Assembly: GCA_031394045.1 (NCBI GenBank)
Contig: JANMWN010000278.1
Span: 1 to 16,095, forward strand
DNA length: 16,095 nt
Reading direction: 5' to 3'
Source of the DNA: JANYIP01 sp031394045
Lineage (GTDB): Bacteria > Actinomycetota > Actinomycetes > Prado026
In this document: piece by piece, positions 5,891-13,019 of the stretch
Layout: every line of letters begins with the position of its first letter
How positions within the stretch are numbered: the stretch's first letter is position 1
Translations under genes and position numbers: made by a program
The notes under the pieces: model-generated
Databases searched by the model: none
Told to the model about the DNA's origin: nothing
The model's input: the letters and a program-made list of their open reading frames with translations, nothing else

Positions 5891-7267
5891 CTATCTCTGT
5901 CGGACCACCTTGTCGTACAGGTCGGCCAGCCGGGCGTCCGGGTCGTACGTCTTCTTGAGCACTGCGTACGCAGCACCGTTGTACGTCGCCCAGAACGTCT
6001 CCTCGTCGTAGAACGCCGTGGAGTACAACGACTTGCGGCCCCCGAGGTCCGAGACGACCCGCTCGATCAGCCGGTTGCGGTCCCCGTCGCTCTCACCGGG
6101 CCGCTGCTCGACGCTCGACCAGAACCCGACGTTGACGTACAGCGTCTTCGGGTCGAACTCGTACAGGTCCCAGACGGCGTCGGGGTCTCGCTGCTGGACC
6201 GGGCAGACCCAGATCGGCTCGATGCCCACCTCGCGGTGGAAGAACTCGAGGAACTCCGCGGTGCGCGCGAGCGGCACCTCGATGTCCTGCACGACGACCT
6301 CGCGCGGCGGTCGGCCCCGCCTGGCGTCGATCCGGGCGGCGATCCCGTGCCGTCGCTCGAACCCGATGACCTTGGCGTACACGTCGGAGCGGAGGTACCG
6401 CTTGGGGATCAGCCGACGCACCGCCGGACGCTGCACGTACAGGGCGCGCGAGCACCAGAACCAGTCGGTGTCCCAGCGCCAGATGTAGTCGCGGACGGTG
6501 AGGTAGTCGCGCCGGCGGTTCTGGATCGAGCGGTAGTAGATCTGGTTGCCCGTGTAGTCGCTGGTGTACGGAGCCGCGCTCACCAAGGTGCCGACGGTGA
6601 GGTAGTGCTCGTGGTCGGAGAACACGGTGCCGTCGACGAAGTCGGCCCGCTCCCCGTCGTGCTCTCGGGTACGGCTCACCTCGCCCAGTCTCGCCAGGAA
6701 CGCGTCCGTTTCAGTGAAGTGCTCGTGGGTCAGACGTACGTACGGGAGCACCGGCTCGAGCTCGATCTTGAGCCGCAGGGAGTACCCGAGCGTGCCGTAC
6801 GAGTTGGGGAAGCCGTAGTAGAGGCTCGCGTGCTCGCCGTCGGGGCTTGCGGTGACGACCCGGCCGTCGCCGGTAAGGACGTCGAGCTCTAGGACGGACT
6901 CGTGCGGGAACCCGTTGCGGAACGACGTCGACTCGATCCCGAGCCCGGTCACCGCCCCGCCGAGGGTGATCGTCTTGAGCTGCGGGACCACCATGGGCAT
7001 CAGGCCGTAAGGCAGCGTGGCGTCGACCAGGTGCTCGTACGTCGTCATGCCCAGGACGTCAGCCGTGCGCGCCTCGGGGTCGACCGACAGCACCCCGTCG
7101 AAGCCCGAGACGTCCAGGCCGGGACGCTCGGAGACGTCCCTGGCGCGGAACAGGTTCGAGGTCCGCTTGGCCAGCCGGACCCGCTCGCCAGGGGGGATCG
7201 CGGCGTAGTCTTCTCGCAACCGAGCCACCCGAGCCGGGTACCCCTCGACCGCGCTTGCCAACGCCAT
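5891..7267 (-). CDS. tmsA: FAD-dependent oxidoreductase, TmsA/BfaA-like
   Basis: At 458 residues it is a PCMH/VAO-type flavoprotein related to the DHCR24 sterol reductase group. The FAD-binding domain covers residues 55-175, with PQLKTITLGGAVTGLGIEST from 95 and FPNSYGTLGY near 153. Known actinobacterial partners of the TmsB methyltransferase reduce the 10-methylene chain to the saturated 10-methyl chain (tuberculostearate type) using NADPH. The two genes are 41 bases apart on one strand. The ATG at 7267 is chosen because a TACGGT box lies 6 bases before it, as for a leaderless message; a TTG at 7297 is the upstream alternative. The third gene of many such clusters, tmsC, is not present in this window. 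Confidence 0.85.
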   Translation of the reverse strand: MALASAVEGYPARVARLREDYAAIPPGERVRLAKRTSNLFRARDVSERPGLDVSGFDGVLSVDPEARTADVLGMTTYEHLVDATLPYGLMPMVVPQLKTITLGGAVTGLGIESTSFRNGFPHESVLELDVLTGDGRVVTASPDGEHASLYYGFPNSYGTLGYSLRLKIELEPVLPYVRLTHEHFTETDAFLARLGEVSRTREHDGERADFVDGTVFSDHEHYLTVGTLVSAAPYTSDYTGNQIYYRSIQNRRRDYLTVRDYIWRWDTDWFWCSRALYVQRPAVRRLIPKRYLRSDVYAKVIGFERRHGIAARIDARRGRPPREVVVQDIEVPLARTAEFLEFFHREVGIEPIWVCPVQQRDPDAVWDLYEFDPKTLYVNVGFWSSVEQRPGESDGDRNRLIERVVSDLGGRKSLYSTAFYDEETFWATYNGAAYAVLKKTYDPDARLADLYDKVVRQR

Positions 7268-7273
7268 CCCCCA

Positions 7274-7279
7274 ACCGTA
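7274..7279 (-). promoter_or_regulatory. -10 box of the tmsA-tmsB-ligase operon
   Basis: TACGGT on the minus strand is followed by exactly 6 bases and then the ATG at 7267. This fits transcription starting at or next to the start codon. No clear -35 box is seen. Confidence 0.5.
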
Positions 7280-7332
7280 TTCAAGGCCGCCGCCCAAGGG
7301 AATGACACCCGGAGAGGATCTGTTGCCGAACC

Positions 7333-7833
7333 ATGGCCATCCGAGGCATGAACCACGCCGTCCTGTACGTCCGCAACGCCGAGCGGACCGCCCTCTTCTA
7401 CCGCGAGGTGCTCGGTTTCCGCGAGATCACCCGCTTCGGGGATGGGATCGGCATCTTCCTGCAGGCTCCCGACTCGACCAACGACCACGACATCGCCTTC
7501 TTCACGATCGGCGACGCGGCCGGGGCATCGACGGCCGGACGCACCACCGTCGGGCTCTACCACGTGGCCTGGGAGGTCGCGACGCTCGCCGACCTGCGCG
7601 AGATGGAGCGCCGCCTGATCGAGGCCGGCGCCCTGGTCGGCGCCACTGACCACTCCACCACCAAGGCGCTGTACGCCCACGACCCCGACGGGCTGGAGTT
7701 CGAGGTCTCCTGGCTGGTCCCCCACGACCACGTGACGCCGGAGCTGCTCGAGGCCCGGGCGACGAACAAGCCGCTGGACATCGACGCCGAGCTGGCGCGC
7801 TACGGACCCGAGCTCGCCGGCGGAGGCCGCTGA
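7333..7833 (+). CDS. VOC-family protein (glyoxalase / extradiol dioxygenase fold)
   Basis: The 166-residue protein has two beta-alpha-beta-beta-beta modules, residues 3-60 and 72-128. Candidate metal ligands are His8 (GMNHAVLYV), His77 (GLYHVAWEV) and Glu122 (DPDGLEFEVSW), the pattern shared by glyoxalase I and type I extradiol dioxygenases. The substrate cannot be assigned. It is divergent from tmsA with 65 bases between the starts, and convergent with the small membrane protein gene. No good ribosome site precedes the ATG: GGAGAGGA is 14 bases away, which is too far. The start is therefore only fairly sure; the next ATG is at 7348. Confidence 0.8.
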   Translation: MAIRGMNHAVLYVRNAERTALFYREVLGFREITRFGDGIGIFLQAPDSTNDHDIAFFTIGDAAGASTAGRTTVGLYHVAWEVATLADLREMERRLIEAGALVGATDHSTTKALYAHDPDGLEFEVSWLVPHDHVTPELLEARATNKPLDIDAELARYGPELAGGGR

Positions 7834-7861
7834 GGCCGCTGCGTTCCCCGCAGCCTCAGCG
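7828..7861. terminator. Bidirectional hairpin terminator between convergent genes
   Basis: CGCTGAG at 7828-7834 pairs with CTCAGCG at 7855-7861, and GCTGCG at 7838-7843 with CGCAGC at 7849-7854. This gives a 13-bp stem with a 3-base bulge and a 5-base loop. Both stop codons, TGA at 7831-7833 and the minus-strand TGA at 7856-7858, lie in the stem. No T run follows. Confidence 0.6.
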
Positions 7862-8029
7862 GGCGCGGCGGCCCTTGGACAGCCGCAGCGTCAAGGTCGT
7901 GATGACGGCGCCGCAGACGGCGTACGCGAGGCCGACGACGACGTGACCCTTGACCAGGTTGACCACCGCCAGCACGAACCAGCCCACCGCGAGCACGCCG
8001 AGCAGGACCAGCCGGGCTCGCATGTTCAC
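7856..8029 (-). CDS. Small two-helix membrane protein, unknown function
   Basis: This frame encodes 57 residues (55 if started at the ATG at 8023). It has two hydrophobic helices, LVLLGVLAVGWFVLAVVNLV and VVVGLAYAVCGAVITTLTL, with a short polar KGH turn and a basic tail LSKGRRAR that should lie in the cytoplasm. I do not recognise a family. The GTG at 8029 is preferred because the -10 box TACGAT ends 7 bases before it, suggesting a leaderless transcript; the ATG at 8023 has no convincing ribosome site either. It is divergent from the dehydrogenase gene at 8093, and its 3' end lies in the shared terminator hairpin. Confidence 0.65.
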   Translation of the reverse strand: MNMRARLVLLGVLAVGWFVLAVVNLVKGHVVVGLAYAVCGAVITTLTLRLSKGRRAR

Positions 8030-8036
8030 GTCCGCG

Positions 8037-8042
8037 ATCGTA
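8037..8042 (-). promoter_or_regulatory. -10 box of the small membrane protein gene
   Basis: TACGAT on the minus strand lies 7 bases before the GTG at 8029. It is a good match to the actinobacterial TANNNT consensus. Confidence 0.45.
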
Positions 8043-8080
8043 GGGCGTAGCCACCCCAGCTGCGTACGACGCGGGGCCAG

Positions 8081-8086
8081 TAGGTT
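8081..8086 (+). promoter_or_regulatory. -10 box of the dehydrogenase gene
   Basis: TAGGTT is followed by 6 bases and then the ATG at 8093, with no ribosome site, so a leaderless transcript is likely. Confidence 0.5.
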
Positions 8087-8092
8087 GGCGCC

Positions 8093-9004
8093 ATGAGCAA
8101 CCGGGTGGGCGTCGTCGGGCTTGGGATCATGGGCTCGGGGATGGCCGACAACATCCTCGCCGCCGGCCTCGGGCTGGCCGTCTACAACCGCACCGCCGAA
8201 CGTACGCAGCGGTTCGTCGACGCCGGCGCGACCGCCCACGCGACCGCCGGAGAGCTGGCCGCCGCCTGCGACATCGTCCTGGTCTGCGTGAGCGACACCC
8301 CTGACGTCGAGGCCGTGCTCTTCGGCCCCGGCGGGGTCGCCAGCGGCGTCACGAGCGGCTCGCTGGTCATCGACGCCAGCACGATCGCACCGGACGCGAC
8401 CCGGGCCTTCGCCGCCCGGCTGGCCGAACTGGGGGTGGCCTTCGTCGACGCTCCCGTCTCGGGCGGCAGCGAGGGCGCCGTCAAGGGGACCCTCTCGATC
8501 ATGGTGGGCGGCTCGGCGGACGACCTCGAGCGGGCCCGGCCGGTCCTCGAGGCGATCGGCCGGACGATCACCCACGTCGGCCCGGTCGGCGCCGGCCAGA
8601 CCTGCAAGCTCGTCAACCAGATCCTCGTCGTGGTCAACATGCTCGCGGTCTCGGAAGCGCTCCTGCTGGCCGAGGCGGGCGGGCTCGACCTGGACACGAC
8701 CATCGCCGCCGTCGAGGGCGGCGCGGCCGGGTCGTGGATGCTGAGCAACCGCGGCCCCCAGGTCGTCCGCCGCGACTGGCGGCCTGGCTTCACCATCGAC
8801 CTCCAGCAGAAGGACCTGCGGCTGGTGCTCGAGGCGGCGGACTCTCTCGGCGTACCCCTGCTGGCGACCTCGACCGTCTTCCAGCTCTACCGGACGCTGC
8901 AGGCCGCGGGGCTCGGCGCCGAGGGCAACCACGCGCTGGCCAAGGCGCTGCAACGTCTGGCGGGGGGCCGCTCGGGCAACAACGACGACGGCTCTGCGCA
9001 GTAG
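8093..9004 (+). CDS. NAD(P)-dependent beta-hydroxyacid dehydrogenase (3-HIBADH / GlxR family)
   Basis: At 303 residues it has the typical two-domain build of this family. The Rossmann motif GLGIMG at 9-14 is followed by the substrate-binding DAPVSGGSEGAVKGTLSIMV at 119-138 and the catalytic lysine Lys172 in GAGQTCKLVNQ. Relatives oxidise 3-hydroxyisobutyrate or reduce tartronate semialdehyde; the sequence does not decide between them. YNRT at 31-34 follows the second beta strand and would favour NADP(H) by its Arg, but this is weak evidence. The start fits a leaderless transcript from TAGGTT at 8081-8086. The permease-monooxygenase gene follows after 50 bases on the same strand, so the two may share a message. 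Confidence 0.88.
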   Translation: MSNRVGVVGLGIMGSGMADNILAAGLGLAVYNRTAERTQRFVDAGATAHATAGELAAACDIVLVCVSDTPDVEAVLFGPGGVASGVTSGSLVIDASTIAPDATRAFAARLAELGVAFVDAPVSGGSEGAVKGTLSIMVGGSADDLERARPVLEAIGRTITHVGPVGAGQTCKLVNQILVVVNMLAVSEALLLAEAGGLDLDTTIAAVEGGAAGSWMLSNRGPQVVRRDWRPGFTIDLQQKDLRLVLEAADSLGVPLLATSTVFQLYRTLQAAGLGAEGNHALAKALQRLAGGRSGNNDDGSAQ

Positions 9005-9054
9005 TTCAACCGAATCGTCCCCCTAGAGGCCGGGGCGACGGTCACCATGGGGAG

Positions 9055-11886
9055 GTGTCGGACCCCACCTCGCCCGAGCGGCGCAAGCTCTCGACCGCGC
9101 GCATCGTCTTCCTGGTCGTCGCCGCTGCCGCGCCGCTGGCGGCGATGGTCGGCAACGTCCCGCTCGCACTGAAGCTGGGCAACGGTCCCGGGCTGCCCGG
9201 CGCCTTCGTCCTCGCGACGGTCGTGCTGCTCTGCTTCGCCGTCGGCTACGCCGCGATGAGCCGCAAGATCGTCAACACGGGAGCGTTCTACACGTACGTG
9301 GCCCGCGGGCTCGGCAAGCCCCCGGCGGTCGCGGTCGCATTCGTCGCGGTGCTCTCGTACAACGCCCTCGCGGCCGGGCTGGTCGGCGCGTTCGGGTACT
9401 TCGGCGCCGTGGTCCTCGACGGGGCCGGCATCCACGGCGTCCCGTGGCTGGCCGTCTCTGCCCTCGGCTGGGCGCTCACGGCGTTCCTGGGCTACCGCTC
9501 CGTGGACATCAGCGCCAAGGTGCTCGCCGTCCTGATGTCCGCCGAGATCCTGATCCTGCTCGTCCTCGACCTCGGCATCATCAGCCATAAGGGCAGCGCA
9601 GCCCTGCCCGCCTCCGTCTTCGCGCCCTCGACCGTCTTCTCGGGCGCCCTCGGGCTGGCGTTGATGTTCGCCTTCGCCTCCTTCATCGGCTTCGAGTCGG
9701 CCGCGCTCTACGGCGAGGAGTCGGCCGACCCGAGGCGCAGCATCCCCCGGGCGACGTACATCTCGGTGCTGATCATCGGCGCCTTCTACACGTTCACCTC
9801 GTGGTGCATCGTCGGGGCCGGCGGTGTCGAGAAGGCCGCTGCGCTGAAGACCAAGGACCTCGGCACCCTGGTGCTGGACCTCAACGGGACCTTCGTCGGC
9901 CCGTGGGCGCACGACGTGATGGCCGTCTTCTTCGTCACCAGCGTGCTCGCCTCCCTGCTGGCGATCCACAACGCCGCGAGCAGGTACATGTTCGCCCTGG
10001 GCCGCGAGGGGATCATGCCGCGAGCGCTCGGGCAGTTCCACCCCCGGCGCTACTCGCCCTCGGTCGCGAGCCTGACCCAGTCGGGCGTCAACGCGGTGGT
10101 GGTGCTCGCGTTCGCGCTGGCCGGGCTGGACCCGTACCTGAGCCTGGCGGCCAGCATGGTCGGGATCTCCACCCTCGGGATCGTGGCCCTCCAGACGGTG
10201 GCAGCGATCTCGATCATCGCCTTCTTCTGGCGGCGTGGAGAGGTCGACGTCTGGCGCACCGTGCTCGCCCCGTTGATCGGCGCGGTCGGGCTGTCCGTCG
10301 CTGCGGTGCTGCTCACCATCAACTACTCGACGCTGACCGGGACGGACTCGGCCTGGGTCAATGGCCTGCCGGTCCTGCTGATCGGGGTCGCGGCCGCCGG
10401 CGTCGGATACGCCCTCTGGCTGCGCCGCGCCCGCCCGGGCATCTATCGCAGCCTGGCCGAGGTCACCCTGCGGCGAAGCTCCGAGCGCACCGCGCCACTG
10501 ACGGACTACGACCCGGTGGCTGACCGGTACTGCATCGTCGGTGGTGGGCCGGCTGGCCTGATCATGGCTCGCGCGTTCGACAAGGAGGGCATCGCGTACG
10601 ACCTGTACGAGCGGCACTCCGCGCTCGGCGGCATCTGGGACCCCGACAACGACGGCAGTCCGATGTACGAGTCGGCGCACTTCATCTCCTCGAAGTACAC
10701 CTCGCACTTCTACGGCTTCCCGATGCCGGAGGACTACCCCGACTACCCCACGCACCGGCAGATCCTGCTGTACATCAGGTCCTTCGCCCAGAGGTACGGC
10801 CTGGACCGGCAGGCCCGGACGGGCGTCGCGGTCACGTCGACCGTCCCTGTCGACGGCGGTTGGTCCGTCACGCTCTCGACCGGCGAGACCAAGACCTATC
10901 GCGGCGTGGTCTGCGCCAACGGGGTGACGTGGCATCCGCGGCTGCCCGACTACCCAGGGCTCGACACCTTCGGCGGCGAGGTTCGGCACACCGTGACCTA
11001 CCGCTCCGCAGCCGAGCTCCAGGGCCGTCGCGTCCTGATCATCGGCGCCGGCAACTCCGGGGTCGACATCGCGTGTGACGCGGCCCGGTCCGCCGATGCC
11101 GCCTTCCTGTCGGTACGCCGCGGCTACCGCTTCGTCCCCAAGCACATCTTCGGGGTGCCCACGGATGTGTTCATCACGCGCGGGGGTGCTCCGCCCAAGG
11201 GTGTCGTCGTGCCGGACGACCCGACGCGGCTGGTCGACTCGCTCGTCGGCGACCTCACCCGGTACGGGCTGCCGGCGCCGGACCACCAGCTGCTCGAGTC
11301 GCACCCGATCATGAACACCCAGATCCTGCATCACCTGGCACACGGCGACATCAAGGCCAAGGGTGACGTCCGCGAGCTCCGCGACAACTCCGTCGTCTTC
11401 ACCGACGGCAGCGAGGAGCAGGTCGACCTGGTGCTGCTGGCCACCGGCTACGACTACGCGATCCCGTACGTCGACCCTGCCTTGTTCGAGTGGAAGCAGG
11501 GCCGGCCGGACCTGTACCTCAACGTGCTGCACCGTTCCCTCGACGGGCTGTACGTGCTGGGCTTCGTCGAGTTCGCCGACGCGGCGTACCAGCGCTTCGA
11601 CGAGATGGCCCAGCTGGTGGTCATAGACGCGTACGCCAGACGGACCGGGACCGGGCTCGAAGGGATGCGTTCGCTGCGTGCGAACGACCACCCGGACCTG
11701 CGGGGCGGCCACCACTACGTCGACTCCCCTCGTCATGCCGCGTACGTGGAGTCGGGGACCTACCAGCGCTACCTCGGCGAGATCCGCGACCGGTTCGGGT
11801 TCGCCGACGTCGACGATTCGACCTACGCGCAAGGTGAAGTGGACATTCGCGCAGTCTCCCCTGATCACCTTGCGCGCAAGGGCTAA
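9055..11886 (+). CDS. Fusion of an APC-family permease and a flavin-containing monooxygenase
   Basis: One uninterrupted frame encodes 943 residues. Residues 12-455 form an APC-superfamily amino acid/polyamine transporter, with about twelve hydrophobic segments and the family start STARIVFLVVAAAAPLAAMV. A linker of about 35 polar residues follows (RRARPGIYRS, then SSERTAPLTDYDPVADRY). Residues 491-943 form a complete group B monooxygenase: FAD site IVGGGPAG at 494-501, FMO fingerprint FGGEVRHTVTY at 639-649 matching FxGxxxHxxxY, NADPH site IIGAGNSG at 662-669, and LATGYDY at 795-801. APC carboxyl ends are cytoplasmic, so the enzyme would face imported substrate. The GTG at 9055 is chosen by family start, although GGGGAGG directly abuts it. 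An in-frame GTG at 10516 (residue 488) has no ribosome site or -10 box. Natural fusion is preferred over a lost stop codon. Confidence 0.85.
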   Translation: MSDPTSPERRKLSTARIVFLVVAAAAPLAAMVGNVPLALKLGNGPGLPGAFVLATVVLLCFAVGYAAMSRKIVNTGAFYTYVARGLGKPPAVAVAFVAVLSYNALAAGLVGAFGYFGAVVLDGAGIHGVPWLAVSALGWALTAFLGYRSVDISAKVLAVLMSAEILILLVLDLGIISHKGSAALPASVFAPSTVFSGALGLALMFAFASFIGFESAALYGEESADPRRSIPRATYISVLIIGAFYTFTSWCIVGAGGVEKAAALKTKDLGTLVLDLNGTFVGPWAHDVMAVFFVTSVLASLLAIHNAASRYMFALGREGIMPRALGQFHPRRYSPSVASLTQSGVNAVVVLAFALAGLDPYLSLAASMVGISTLGIVALQTVAAISIIAFFWRRGEVDVWRTVLAPLIGAVGLSVAAVLLTINYSTLTGTDSAWVNGLPVLLIGVAAAGVGYALWLRRARPGIYRSLAEVTLRRSSERTAPLTDYDPVADRYCIVGGGPAGLIMARAFDKEGIAYDLYERHSALGGIWDPDNDGSPMYESAHFISSKYTSHFYGFPMPEDYPDYPTHRQILLYIRSFAQRYGLDRQARTGVAVTSTVPVDGGWSVTLSTGETKTYRGVVCANGVTWHPRLPDYPGLDTFGGEVRHTVTYRSAAELQGRRVLIIGAGNSGVDIACDAARSADAAFLSVRRGYRFVPKHIFGVPTDVFITRGGAPPKGVVVPDDPTRLVDSLVGDLTRYGLPAPDHQLLESHPIMNTQILHHLAHGDIKAKGDVRELRDNSVVFTDGSEEQVDLVLLATGYDYAIPYVDPALFEWKQGRPDLYLNVLHRSLDGLYVLGFVEFADAAYQRFDEMAQLVVIDAYARRTGTGLEGMRSLRANDHPDLRGGHHYVDSPRHAAYVESGTYQRYLGEIRDRFGFADVDDSTYAQGEVDIRAVSPDHLARKG
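11826..11881 (+). terminator. Inverted repeat at the 3' end of the fusion gene
   Basis: CGCGCAAGGTGA at 11826-11837 is perfectly complementary to TCACCTTGCGCG at 11865-11876, a 12-bp stem with a 27-base loop. The right arm is also part of the 14-base palindrome CCTTGCGCGCAAGG at 11868-11881, so two alternative folds exist. All of this is inside the coding region, ending three bases before the TAA. It may terminate transcription or protect the 3' end. Confidence 0.4.
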
Positions 11887-12037
11887 CTTTCCCCGCACTG
11901 CAACACTTCTCGGCCATCCACGGTTGTACAGTCGGCTCGTTCGACTACCCAGCCGGCTCAGGTCCTCTGCGCGTCGAGACGACCGACGGCGCCGGATGCG
12001 CGCCAGGGATTCAGCCCGAGGCGGGGTCGGTCACCCG

Positions 12038-12044
12038 AAAGGAG
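12038..12044 (+). promoter_or_regulatory. Shine-Dalgarno site of the GH114 gene
   Basis: AAAGGAG lies 5 bases before the ATG at 12050, the clearest ribosome site in the window. The 163 bases from 11887 to 12049 are otherwise without a gene; TACAGT at 11927-11932 is a possible -10 box, which would leave a leader of about 110 bases. Confidence 0.75.
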
Positions 12045-12049
12045 CCACC

Positions 12050-12952
12050 ATGCGGTCACGCATGTTCCGTGGACTCGTCGTGGCAGCAGTCGTCGCCACC
12101 ACGGCGCTCGTCTCGGCCCAGTCCGCCCAGGCGACACCTGCGCTTCCCGCGCCTGTCAGCTGCCCAGGCTGCTGGCACCCTGCGCTCAACACCAGCTGGC
12201 AGTGGAAGCTGTCAGTACTGCCGACAGCCAGCGAGATCTCCTCCAACACCCTCGGCATGTGGGACATCGACGGCTTCGACAACACCGCGGCGACCGTCAC
12301 CGGCCTCAAGGCGCACAGCAAGGTGGTCTGCTACATCTCGGCCGGGTCGTACGAGGGCTGGCGGGCGGACGCGTCGAGCTTCCCCGGGTCGGCCCAGCTG
12401 AACTCGAGCACCCCCAACCACGCGATCGTCGGCATCCTCGGCTGGAAGATGAGCGGCTGGGACGAGCGCTGGCTCGATATCCGTGACGTCCAGAACGCCA
12501 ACAGCCCGCTCGCGGCGATCATGCGCGCCCGCATCGCGATGTGCCAGACCAAGGGTTTCAACGCGGTCGAGTTCGACAACGTGGACGGGTACAGCAACCC
12601 GACCGGCTTCCCGCTGACTGCGGCCGACCAGCTCTACTACAACTCCTTCCTTGCCAACGAGGCGCACCTGAAGGGGCTGTCGGCGGTCCTGAAGAACGAC
12701 AACGCCCAGATCCCCCAGCTGCTGCCGTACTTCGACCTGGCCCTGAACGAGGAGTGCTGGCACTACAACGAGTGCACGACGGCGCAGAACGGCAGCTACG
12801 GGTACGACCAGTTCGTGGCAGCGGGCAAGGCTGTCTTCGGTGTCGAGTACACCGGGCAGACCAGCACCTTCTGCCCCAAGGCCAACGCCCAGAACTTCAA
12901 CTGGCTGAAGAAGACGCTGGCACTGACCAGCACCCGGACGGCATGCCGCTGA
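12050..12952 (+). CDS. Secreted GH114-family glycoside hydrolase (endo-alpha-1,4-polygalactosaminidase-like)
   Basis: The protein has 300 residues. Residues 1-28 are a Sec signal peptide: MRSRMFR, a hydrophobic core, and an AQA/TP cleavage site. The rest is one GH114 TIM-barrel domain, with WQWKL at 50-54, GMWDIDGFDN at 69-78, VCYISAGSYEGWRAD at 93-107, WDERWLDIRD at 137-146, AVEFDNVDGY at 172-181 and LKNDN at 214-218. Asp74 and Glu174 are candidate acids. Characterised members cut galactosaminogalactan-type polymers, so the enzyme may act on fungal or bacterial matrix polysaccharide or on the cell's own wall polymer. Six or more cysteines outside the signal are consistent with an exported, disulfide-bonded protein. 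It has its own ribosome site and seems to be a single-gene unit. Confidence 0.85.
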   Translation: MRSRMFRGLVVAAVVATTALVSAQSAQATPALPAPVSCPGCWHPALNTSWQWKLSVLPTASEISSNTLGMWDIDGFDNTAATVTGLKAHSKVVCYISAGSYEGWRADASSFPGSAQLNSSTPNHAIVGILGWKMSGWDERWLDIRDVQNANSPLAAIMRARIAMCQTKGFNAVEFDNVDGYSNPTGFPLTAADQLYYNSFLANEAHLKGLSAVLKNDNAQIPQLLPYFDLALNEECWHYNECTTAQNGSYGYDQFVAAGKAVFGVEYTGQTSTFCPKANAQNFNWLKKTLALTSTRTACR

Positions 12953-12969
12953 CCCTCCCGACGGTTGCC

Positions 12970-12975
12970 TAGACT
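12970..12975 (+). promoter_or_regulatory. -10 box of mmuM
   Basis: TAGACT is followed by 6 bases (GAGGAG) and the ATG at 12982. The GAGGAG directly touches the ATG and is too close to act as a normal ribosome site, so a leaderless start is more likely. Confidence 0.5.
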
Positions 12976-12977
12976 GA

Positions 12978-13019
12978 GGAGATGGGCCTTCGCGAGCTGC
13001 TGCGCGAGGGCCCATCTCC
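12978..13019 (+). promoter_or_regulatory. 17-bp hairpin enclosing the mmuM start codon
   Basis: Bases 12978-12994 and 13003-13019 are complementary over 17 positions with a single G-U pair (12989 with 13008) and an 8-base loop. The left arm contains GGAG and the ATG at 12982-12984. In RNA this should be very stable and would hide the start codon. It could alternatively act as a terminator for the GH114 gene 25 bases upstream, though no T run follows. Confidence 0.6.

Noticed and set aside
4677..6892. Long plus-strand frames of 444 and 460 codons opposite tmsB and tmsA
   Set aside because: Low-complexity composition, mutual overlap and full antisense position to two genes with clear motifs mark them as shadows.
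10516..11886. A separate monooxygenase gene starting at the in-frame GTG 10516
   Set aside because: There is no ribosome site and no TANNNT box before it, and the frame is continuous with the permease. It remains the main alternative and is named in the fusion entry.
8887..11898. A 1003-codon open frame on the minus strand opposite the permease-monooxygenase gene
   Set aside because: It is a GC-bias shadow: the protein is rich in R, D, G, V and H with no domain, and it spans the whole of a well-supported gene on the other strand.
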